Shown one piece after another: positions 1-8,825 of a stretch of DNA of 64,000 bases (the stretch's first letter is position 1; the number at the start of each line of letters is the position of its first letter). Made by a program: the position numbers and the translations under genes. The notes under the pieces were generated by a model. That model worked only from the letters and a program-made list of their open reading frames with translations. It searched no databases and had not been told where the DNA came from. Source of the stretch: Astropecten irregularis (Eukaryota; Echinodermata; Asteroidea; Paxillosida; Astropectinidae); assembly GCA_963971285.1 (NCBI GenBank), contig OZ020246.1, positions 23,124,455 to 23,188,454 on the forward strand, in the 5' to 3' direction.

Positions 1-340
1 CAGCGGAAAAAATCACGGAATGTATGTTTTTTCGGATTTTACACACAAAAAAAAATAAAAAAATAGCAGGCGGCATCCAAAAAGGAAGCGGGCGGGGACG
101 CTAAACAGGTATTTTTTTTTACTTCGCCTAATTAATTCCACTGGGCAACAGACTCAACTGTGTCAACCCCAATATTCTCTTTCATCTAGCAGGGCAGGTA
201 TGTGATACCAAGCATGGCATATTTTAACACAACAAAGTGAAACAAAAATAAACCCCTGTCATTTTGTTGCATTTGGAAGGAATAGTGGAGAGTGAAGTAC
301 TTGAGGAGTTAAGAGGTTAGGGCTAGGACAGTTGACGTAC

Positions 341-1295
341 CAGGCATCGCTTCATCTGGAATGACTGCATCTTGACGACATGTTGAGCCTCGTCAAGGAG
401 CTTCTCCTGGTCATCCTGGGGGGACTGTCCTGTTTGAGGCTGAAGGAATCAAACAAAACAACATCAATCTCAGTATTCTTGATCAATGGAAATACCTTGC
501 CAAAGATACGCAAACTTTGAAGCACTCTCCCCCATGGTGTATTTATTTTCTCTCTTGTGAGATTTTGCAATTCTGAGAAGAAACAAGGAAATCAACATTT
601 TGTGAACAGTATGTTTGATGTCAGGAAACTTTTCTTGACTTGGGAGAAAGATTGCCACTGACGGACAACACTTGACACTTCGTACACAAACACAACTGTA
701 TGTCACAAAAAACCTGTAAAACTCACTTTTCAATTTTAGGTAGGGCATATGCAATCCTAGCCCCACACATAGGGCTGTGAATGGCGACCAGGCTGAGAGA
801 CAGATTTTAAAAAAGAGCCATCACAGCCCTATGTGTGGGGCTAATGCAATCCCAGTTCAACACAACTAAATTTTTTTTAATTTAAATTAATCGTTGCTCG
901 CATGATCTAGCAAGTTAGGATAAAAAACTTTTTCTGTATTTTCCTCCAGTGTAAATCCTTTTGTTTTGGGTATTTCTTGATCTTTGAAGGCGTGTCTGGA
1001 TGTTATTAAAGGTCTTAAACCGTGGTAGGCCCCTAATGCAATAAACATACTCATCCCATTTTGCCATTCCAAGGCAGCGGCAGTGCCAGTCACACACCCC
1101 CTACAAACATGACAAATTCATGAAGGCCAACCCACATTTTAGAGGTTAACAATGTACACTAAACAAACGCCATATCGCCTCTTAAGACCCTAAGTGACGA
1201 AAATACCAAGCTTCTATCATGTATTTTAATACAAACAGTTAAGGAAAGGAATTTAATGATTTTCCCAGGAAATTAAGAGAAAATTAACGTACCAT
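341..1295 (-). CDS. VPS35: VPS35 retromer core subunit, first two coding exons (partial)
   Basis: VPS35 is the core of retromer, which recycles cargo from endosomes to the trans-Golgi and plasma membrane. Two minus-strand exons are visible. Exon 1 contributes only the start codon (1293-1295), followed at once by a GTACGT donor. Exon 2 is 341-439 (99 nt, 33 codons), with a TTCCTTCAG acceptor and another GTACGT donor. Joined in phase 0 they give a start [19 protein letters not shown] followed by a stretch ending QSFQMKRCL, which matches the conserved N-terminus of animal VPS35 almost residue for residue. The remaining roughly 760 residues lie beyond the left edge; 1-338 is the next intron. Intron 1 (440-1292) carries a small fold-back element and an unexplained ORF. 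The gene is divergent from ECI2. The identification is firm; the ATG-only exon is inferred from phase and splice signals. Confidence 0.9.
758..843. mobile_element. 86-bp fold-back MITE with 9-bp target-site duplication
   Basis: The two ends are inverted repeats. The left arm TAGCCCCACACATAGGGC continues to GTGA (758-780), and the right arm (821-843) is its exact reverse complement. The loop is about 40 bp. The element is flanked by the same nine bases, ATGCAATCC, at 749-757 and 844-852. A perfect 9-bp duplication is typical of Mutator-like insertions. It sits in VPS35 intron 1. Confidence 0.8.
887..1098 (-). other. Unassigned ORF inside VPS35 intron 1, possible cryptic terminal exon
   Basis: An open frame on the VPS35 strand starts after a TTTGTAG acceptor-like site at about 1099. 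It reads roughly [15 protein letters not shown], then a hydrophobic segment ([12 protein letters not shown]), then a polar tail ending LLDHASND and TAA at 887. No donor or upstream partner exon was found between it and VPS35 exon 1. Joining it to the VPS35 ATG in phase 0 would use a different frame. The hydrophobic glycine-rich part faintly recalls Tim17-type membrane segments, but I do not recognise the protein. It may be a decayed exon, an alternative transcript or chance. Confidence 0.2.
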
Positions 1296-1778
1296 CTTGG
1301 TTGATTTCCCTCGACGAGGCGCAGGTATATTATTCTAGCTGGTACTACGCCAGTATATCTAACATGGCAAGGTTTGACAGAAACCAGTGAAGTCTGGAGT
1401 CACTTTCAATTCACGCTCGACTGTACGATTCTTGCTTGCACGGATGCACCAGCTTATTCACTGGTGTCTAAAACGTGGCCGTTCGCTAACACGATAATGA
1501 TACAGGATACCAACTGGGCAGATCTGCTAAAGTATTTGGCTGTGGCTTGGCTTTATACGCCTGCGTAAGGTATAGGAAGCCGCAGTCGTTTCCTGTACAC
1601 TTGTGTGCAATAATTCAAGGTGTAGCCTAGCCAGAGCTCGTTCTGCTATCGCTGATGCAGTCGGTCGTGTGATGGCGCTGTTCATACACACTGCTTTGGT
1701 TTCTAAATTATATTTCTAAAAAATAGAATAGAATTAGAAATCACTGAACTTTGCACACCCCGATTGTCGACTGATATC
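1296..1778. promoter_or_regulatory. Presumed shared bidirectional promoter of VPS35 and ECI2
   Basis: The start codons of VPS35 (minus) and ECI2 (plus) are separated by only these 483 bp, so both 5' UTRs and both promoters must lie here unless upstream non-coding exons exist. I see no TATA box at a convincing position and no named factor site. The call rests on gene arrangement alone. Confidence 0.5.
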
Positions 1779-4700
1779 ATGGCATTTACGGCTTCCCGAT
1801 TGGTGTCTACATTTCACAGGTTCGTTGACTTTTTAACGCAAACTTGTGCGTTTTTATCTGCTTTGACTTTTGAGTAAATTGCCAAATCGGGAGGTGGGTA
1901 GCCTAGGGCTATGCTTGCTAAATGCTAAGGCCTAACGTTAGGCTAAAGTTTACCTAATTTTGGCTTTACTTTTAAGTTACAGGCAGCTAAAGTAAAGGTA
2001 AAGGTAGTTGCGATGATCGTAACCCTAGGTCTGACATGGGGACTGGGACCTAAGGTCCCAGTGGTCCCAGTCCCAATGTCAGACCTAGGGTTAGGTCCCA
2101 GTCCCCATGTCAGACCTAGGGTTACGATCATCGTAACTAATAAGCTTCATAACATCACAAACACAGAGGATGCCGTACATAGTTGCAATGATCGTAGGCC
2201 TTGACCTCTCAGTCTCATAATGACTAGGACTATTACGATCAAATAGCAACTACCACTGCATTCCAACTGGCCACGCTCCAGCAGCAGCAATACTTGTAAT
2301 TGATCAAACCTTTCTTGTCGGACCATCGCAACAAATTTGTCTTTGAGTTTGAGAATAACAACCTGTTAATTTGAATTTTATTTGTCTTGTGTTCATCAGA
2401 CTGAGTAAGGTGCATAGGGTGTCATCTTTGATTGTACCGAGGAAGTGCTTTCACCGATCAGCCATAATGAAAGTCACACCTGCCGAGTTTGCCGCAGCCA
2501 AAGACCGAGTGGCAACTCTGACAGAGGACCCTGGGAATGAGGTTAAGCTGAAGATGTACGCACTGTTTAAGCAGGTGAGAACGGCTATGTCCAAATGTAT
2601 TGGCTACGGCTTGGATGCACACAAGAATCATAGGAGCAGCAATAGCCACATCCGATAGAGTTATTTGTAATTCCTAGCCATAGACACAGCTTAAAGGTAC
2701 TTTATCATACTTTGGTAGAATACCGAAACAGAAATCTTCACAGATTTACCTAAGATGAAGGTGTTGATGGTAGAAACCTACCGTTAAAATGTTTCCACCT
2801 GAAATGGTGCATTTATCCAGAAATTAGTAAAACAATGACCGGAAATCTTTTTGATCTTTTAAAAGATCAAAAATAAAAGAGTAAAGACTTAAGAGATACT
2901 GTGGCTGTTTTTAACTGTTTTCTCAAAAAGTGGGCATTGTATGGGACTGAAATTTTCACAGATGACTGTTACTGTATATGTATCTGTCTTGATATTTTTG
3001 CCAATGAATCTGTATTTCTTTGATAAAAACCAAAGTATGATATTACCTTTAAGGCTGCGTTTTATTATTCAGAAACTAAGACTGAAGTTCCTGAACCAGT
3101 GTTGAATCGGCGAGGTGTGGAAATGGCGTCCATAAAACTCATTAAGAGTCCAAATCTTGCAGTATAATTTATGTCTTTTTGCTTTAATTATCTAACAGGG
3201 CACAACAGGCAAGTGCAATGCTGCTAAGCCTGGTGCTTTTGACTTCGTTGGCAAAGCTAAGTGGACAGCATGGAACGAGTTGGGAGACCTGACACAGGTG
3301 AGGCATGGTCAAATATACTCTCTGAACCACCTGCCTTTGAGTTTGATCATTAGTAAATGGAGTCATACTGACTGTACGTTGCTTGGTTCAGTTGGTTGGT
3401 TGGTCATATGTTTGTTTATTTGTTTAGTTGTTTGTTTGTGTATGTTTTTTGTTTGTTTTGGGGAATGAATGCTTCTGTTTGTTCTGTTTTGTCTGATTGG
3501 TTGTCTGGTTATTTGGCAGAGTGGGTAATTGTGTGCATGTTGAAGTATTTGTTTGTTTGCTTTTGTTTGTTAGTTCTGGTTGGTGTTGCTAAATATGGCA
3601 TTTTTGTTGTTGATGAAGTTGAATTAAAATTTCTTATACCATATACTTATACCACGAGTGGACGCAGGATGAATATGGACTAGCCTGGTCAGGACAATTG
3701 GCATTATCAACATTTGAAGGGATACCTTATTTTGATCGCAACAGAACCATTTTGTCCTCAGCGAAAGTACTGTTGTTGCTGCAATTTCACATGATACCTA
3801 TCATAAGGGTTTGCAAAAGCAGCAATAATTCTGGCTGACTTAATCAGCTTTATATTTTGTTTCACCCTCCAGTCCTAATAATTGTCTCCCACCTTGAAAT
3901 GCAGGATGATGCCATGAAGCGATACATTGACCTGGTTGATGAACTTGTCGCCAAAGACCCAGGAGCGAGCGCTGCTGCGGCTGCCACTCCAGCAGCTGCC
4001 CAGGATTCTGCTGCCGCAGCCCCTGCTAGTGGCTACGAGAATCTGAGGGTTACTGTGGACAATGGAGTATGCACCATCATGCTGAACAGACCCAACAAGA
4101 AGAATGCTATCAACAGAGAGGTTGGTGACAGGTTGAATACTGTTCTCTGTCTTGGGGAGCATCTTGCAGGTGGCTTGTGCCATGTACATGTATGCTCTAC
4201 ATAATCTAGATCTCCCTCTAATTGTAATGTTGGTCTGACACGTAATTTACCTCATTAATATAACAAGCTGTTTGCCTTTGTTGTGGATGCTTGGTTCTTG
4301 TGCATATAGATCATTTGGTGGATAGCCAGCCTATGGGTTTCTGTGTACACAGGTATACATGTAGTGCAGACTGTAACACAGTGTATATACTTTCATTGTA
4401 CACAACATTTTTTGTGAAAGGGTCCATGGTATTGTTTACAAGAGCTCTCATTGTTTCATGTTCTTTGATTTTGTAGTCACATGTATCACTTTGAGGAAAA
4501 TACTAGTGACCCATACTTTTGTAAAGCGCATTGAGGAATCTTTGATTTATAATGTGCTATACAAATGCAGTTTATTAGGCCCTATTATTATTAAAACAAG
4601 GTCTACCATAGGTTAAATTTTCATCTGTTTTTTACAAGTTCGCTGACATTTTCATTGGTTGGCAAGGGGAGTGGGATTGAAGGGTCAAACCCTGTGCTAT

Positions 4701-7050
4701 TCCTATGTCTGCTAAATTGCAAGCACAGAGCCTTTAATCTAGAAGTCATTTGGACTTTCTTCCTTTCTCCCTCTTGTATGTTTCATATTGTTTGAATATT
4801 TTTTGTTTGGTTTCAGACGTATCAAGAAATCATCAAAGCCTTGGAGTCGTCAGGGAAGGACAACAATGTGGTCATTTCAGTCCTGACAGGTAAACGCCCC
4901 TACCTATGCCCCGCCCCCTAAAATATCCTAGCCTTGTTTTGAAATCCACTCGACAGAGCAAGAGCAAAACTTACTGTGAGTTTCAATGAAATCAAGTTGT
5001 GACCACTGGTATACTCACTTATTGAGGATCAACGGGCTGTCTTGGGAGTTTTCGTTGTTGTTGTTTTTTGATGTCCTTACTGTTTCCTGTTGTTGTTCTG
5101 CTATCAGGAGCTGGAGATTTCTTCTCTGCTGGCAACGATCTGAACAACTTCATGTCCATCACACCCGACACGATGGTACAGGCTGCCCAAGAAGGAGGTG
5201 TACTGCTGAAGTAAGCAATGCATTCTGATATCAGTCTGGTCTTAAAGTCAAGATGGAGCATTTTGCATTCTTTAGCCTCCAGACAAGCCCACTCTCCCTC
5301 TTGAAATAGAAAAGCACGGTGATATGTTAATGGAGAGTCTTAGTATAACGATATTGGATACATGGATGGGAGCTGCCTTATGTCCTCTTTGTCCACCTTG
5401 GGTAGCGAAATTTTCAGCAAACCTTTAACAGAGACTAGAGTTCCTATGAAATTCAAAGTCTGAATTACGGTCTGTGTTTCGTTGTTTGTTTCAGAGAATT
5501 TGTAGGGGCATTCATCGACTTCCCAAAGCCACTTATTGCAGCTGTGAATGGTCCAGGCGTCGGGATTCCAGTGACTATTTTAGGACTGTGTGATGTTGTG
5601 TATGCCTCAGATAGGGTAAGAATGGTTGGGCAGTCATCATGTTGATGCTTCAAACCTTGCCATATCAATATCTTTACAAAAAGAGCGAGAAAGGGGTTAC
5701 GAGAACAAGAATGTTTTAAGATGCTTCCTGAAAAAAGCGATAGAAAGAGCATTCTTGATATTGATGGCGACAGACTTGCACAGACTTGTCACTCTCTGGA
5801 GGACGAACAGAGCACACTGTTTGGAACGTCGAGATTAAACCACCGGGTCTTCCCAGAATCAAACACTCTCACAGAAGAGATTACATGGTGTCACCTCTAA
5901 CCTACCTTCCTTTTAGTACTTCCACCATGCATAGCTTCAAGTCTTATTTAGACTTGCAGCAGCTTTTGATAGAAAACAATCTCTGAAAGATTTTAAACTT
6001 GTAGGAAAAGACAAAAGAAGTTTGTCATCGAAGTCCCATTTTGCTTGATTTTAACCTCTTTGGTCAGTTTCCCCTTGTGGTCGGTTTGGTGACATACTGT
6101 TTTATTTGTAAATGTTGTTTCTTGGCCATTGAGGACTAAATAAGTCCTTTAAATATCTTGGATCTTACAGGCAACGTTCCATACTCCGTTCTCTTCACTC
6201 GGCCAGTCACCGGAGGGATGCTCGTCCTACTTATTCCCCAAGATCATGGGACAAGCCAAGGTATGGAGGATGATAAGTTGTCATCAGGTGTAGCATCAGC
6301 TATCACAATTTATGTTGTGTTTAGGTTAAAACCTGCTCAATTGTCTCGTGCTTTTATGAAAAACAACTACCAGAGCCTAAAGTCAAGTTTTCGAAGAGGC
6401 CCAAGATAAACATTATCATCAAGGCAAAACCTTATATCTTTTTTCAATTTCAACCCTAGGCCAACGAGGTGCTACTGTTCGGGAAGAAAATGACGGCACA
6501 GGAAGCCTACGACAGAGGACTGGTCACGGAAGTATTACCCGATGCAACATTCCACCAGGACCTTCAGAAGAAACTGGACGTGTATTCACAGCTGCCGAAA
6601 CAGGTAATCCCAGCAAGAAGATGGCAAAAGACCAAGTATAGACTAACACCACAGAATATTGCATGTTGAGAAACAAAAATGAAAAATGTAAAATCGGGTC
6701 CCTGTCAAAAAATGGTACGACATTAGTAGGTGGTTAACAAACAATTATGAAAGTGGCCGCTGCTTTGACAAAAGATGATTACATAATGCAAGGTGTTGAT
6801 CAGTTTGAGGTTAACAAAACAAAAAAGAAGATGGGGGGCAATTTCTAATTGTGGCATTTTTATTTAATTTGGTTCATGCTTTATTGTTTTGCAGTCGTTG
6901 CGCTTTTCCAAAAATCTCATGCGCAGCGCAGAACGAGAGAAGCTCCACCAGGTCAATGCAGAGGAGTGCGAACTGCTCGTGGAGAGGTGGACGTCGGAGG
7001 AATGCATCCAGGCCATCATGAATTTCTTTGCCAGTAAATCCAAGCTGTAA
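1779..7050 (+). CDS. ECI2: Enoyl-CoA delta isomerase 2 with N-terminal acyl-CoA-binding domain
   Basis: ECI2 moves 3-cis/trans double bonds to 2-trans-enoyl-CoA so that unsaturated fatty acids can enter beta-oxidation. Coding exons: 1779-1819, 2400-2574, 3199-3297, 3905-4120, 4817-4889, 5108-5210, 5495-5615, 6171-6260, 6460-6603, 6895-7050; 1,218 nt, 405 residues (human about 394), all phases agreeing. Residues 1-36 are Arg/Ser-rich without acidic residues, a mitochondrial presequence. The acyl-CoA-binding domain is about 37-120, with [16 protein letters not shown] and [11 protein letters not shown]. An Ala/Pro-rich linker (about 118-140) precedes the crotonase domain: FSAGNDL and [10 protein letters not shown] supply the oxyanion hole, and Glu291 in GQSPEG aligns with the catalytic Glu of the family. 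The chain ends in SKL, a peroxisomal PTS1, so dual targeting is likely. The start was chosen because exon 1 restores the presequence in phase. Confidence 0.95.
2004..2140. repeat. Long imperfect palindrome in ECI2 intron 1
   Basis: Left end GTTGCGATGATCGTAACCC and right end GGGTTACGATCATCGTAAC are inverted copies. Between them the words CCTAGGTCTGACAT and GACTGGGACC recur in both orientations, so almost the whole 130 bp can fold into a hairpin. A second, more decayed palindrome with the same ends lies 40 bp downstream, so this is a dispersed fold-back family. Confidence 0.7.
2180..2252. repeat. Second palindrome of the same family
   Basis: Ends are TAGTTGCAATGATCGTA and the inverted TACGATCAAATAGCAACTA, matching the terminal sequence of the 2004-2140 palindrome with a few changes. 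The centre is short and unrelated. Confidence 0.55.
2691..3052 (+). mobile_element. TTAA-flanked MITE (piggyBac-like), copy 1
   Basis: The 362-bp element starts TTAAAGGTA and ends TACCTTTAA. Its inner terminal repeats are ATCATACTTTGGT at the left and ACCAAAGTATGATAT at the right. A perfect internal palindrome, TTTTGATCTTTTAAAAGATC, sits near the middle. No coding capacity. TTAA at both ends is the target choice of piggyBac transposons, so this looks like a non-autonomous derivative. It lies in ECI2 intron 2; related copies follow at 7.2, 15.3, 16.5, 31.0 and 38.2 kb. Confidence 0.8.
4520..4600 (+). repeat. Retroposon 3'-tail-like fragment in ECI2 intron 4
   Basis: The sequence runs through GTAAAGCGCATTGAGG and GTGCTATACAAATGCAG to a TTATT-rich tail. 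This resembles the 3' end shared by many invertebrate SINE/LINE families and the tail of the SINE at 30.6-30.9 kb. Only this tail is recognisable. Confidence 0.45.
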
Positions 7051-7223
7051 AGAAATATAGTGACGAGAAGAATGTAATGCCCAAGCCCATACATTGGATA
7101 TATTGGATCATTGCACTGCCGTATCATTTCAGTGCATTACCCTAAGAGGGCGCCCTTCCTCAGTTATTGCGGATTATGAGGCAGTCAAATCCGTCTTTAA
7201 TAAGCCATTCATTTTTGTGTGTG
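7051..7223 (+). other. ECI2 3' flank / presumed 3' UTR
   Basis: Sequence between the ECI2 stop and the next MITE. No AATAAA signal is obvious here; the nearest clear one is at 7585-7590, overlapping the far end of the MITE, so the transcript may run through the element. Confidence 0.3.
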
Positions 7224-7587
7224 TTAAAGGTAGTATCATACTTTGGTTTTTGTCAAAGAAACACAGATTCATGGGCAAAATTATCAAGGACGATACAGTA
7301 ACAGTCATCTGTGAAAATTTCAGTCCCATACGGTGCCCACTTTTTGAGAAAACAGTGAAAAACGGCCTCAGTATTTCTTCAGTCTTTTCTCTTTTATTTG
7401 TGATCTTTTAAAAGATCAAAAAGATTTTTGGTCGTTGTTTTACTGATTTCTGGATAAAGACACCATTTCAGGCAAAAAAATGTTAACAGTATGCTTCTAC
7501 AACCACCATCTTCATACCCTGTAAGTTATACGTAAATCTGTGAACATTTCTGTTTTGGTTCCTTACCAAAGTATGATACTACCTTAA
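7224..7587 (-). mobile_element. TTAA-flanked MITE, copy 2 (inverted)
   Basis: This is a full-length 364-bp copy in the opposite orientation to the one at 2.7 kb. It starts TTAAAGGTAGTATCATAC and ends GTATGATACTACCTTAA, with the same central GATCTTTTAAAAGATC palindrome. Its right TTAA runs into AATAAA, which may serve as an ECI2 polyadenylation signal. Confidence 0.8.
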
Positions 7588-8663
7588 ATAAAGAGGATGT
7601 TCAACACTCTACAGTGTTAGAACTATAACCCTGAAATCACTTGACATGAAAAAAATATATTTATCTCACGCTGAACACAGAAAGAGTCTTTTTGATGATT
7701 TTCCTCTCAGCCTGCAAACTCCCCAAAATTCTTTTAAAGAAAACACTCTTATATCTGACATCACGAAATCACAAACATTTGTCTGCTGCCCCCATTGATG
7801 AAATTCAGAGAATCTGAATTTTGGGAAGCTTGCGGGTTGAGCATGTTGAGAGAAAACTCATCAAAAATTACTCTCTTTCTGAGGTTTGTTGAGTGTTGAA
7901 CGTCTAAGTCTTTAATAGTATCTGGTACACAGACTTCTCTCATTGCATATAAACACCCCAATTTAAATTATCCAGAATAAAGACTTTTGCTATATTGCAA
8001 GATTCGAGGCATGCTTTTGCTTGGTTACATAACAGACGTCTTGCACAAATTTATAATGCACTGTTTATAATGGATAAAAATGGCACAACGGAACCAGTCC
8101 ATTTCAGAGATGAGTATCGCTATATGCAGTGGTTTTGGACTGCAATGTTTTAATGGGGCCGGTCAGGTAAAAAATAAAAATTTTAATACTGAATCCTTGC
8201 TGTTAATATGAAAGATCATCTGTATATTTTTTGATTCTGTTAAGACTGTGCCTGACTTTCATAATTCAACAATATTTTGTCATTTTCAACAACTGATCAG
8301 CAACATTAAAACCTTTTTAATTTCAAAATTGGAGGTGGTGATATTCCGGTTATCAAATCATAAATTAGGGTCATTGTCAATTTGTATAGGTGCAATTTTG
8401 TCAAAGAGATTTCCTATGGACTACGTGGATGTTCTATTGAGTTACATGTACATCAAATCCCTAACAAGTTACACATATTTTAGGAATGTGTAAATTAATG
8501 CTCTGTGAATAAATTTGAATTCAATGAGATAAAGCTACTCAGTTAAATTGGTTGTCTTTTCATTTGTTACTTTATAAGAGATAGCAAGGTGATATAGGTC
8601 CATGCCATTTTTACGGACCAAGGGTAATGACCATCGCAACTAATTAACTTTGCTTAGCATCAT
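7588..8663. other. Non-coding, nothing recognised
   Basis: AT-rich sequence downstream of ECI2. The short open frames show no domain, no codon bias and no plausible splice partners. Confidence 0.6.
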
Positions 8664-8825
8664 CAAATAACCACAAGGGAGACCGACTGGATTAATTTTA
8701 AGTCACTGAAAAGTGAACGAAGAAAAAATGACTGGAGCTGGATTCGAACCAGCGACACCCAGAATACCATATACCGGCACTCTACTAACTGAGCTATCCA
8801 GTCCTATGTTGGCAGTGTCCATGAT
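8664..8825 (-). mobile_element. tRNA-derived SINE, family A, best copy
   Basis: On the minus strand the element begins GGACACTGCCAACATAGG. A tRNA-like head follows, with an A box (TAGCTCAGTTAGTAGAGTG) and a B box (GGTTCGAATCC). The acceptor and T-arm bases still pair, but the anticodon arm does not fold properly. The body continues through TTCACTTTTCAGTGACTT to CCTTGTGGTTATTTGATG. The same body recurs at about 45.3, 53.1 and 58.4 kb, which marks it as a dispersed SINE rather than a tRNA gene. Confidence 0.75.

Noticed and set aside
8735..8807. Functional tRNA gene on the minus strand
   Set aside because: A and B boxes are present but the anticodon arm does not form a 5-bp stem with a 7-base loop, and the flanks belong to a dispersed SINE.
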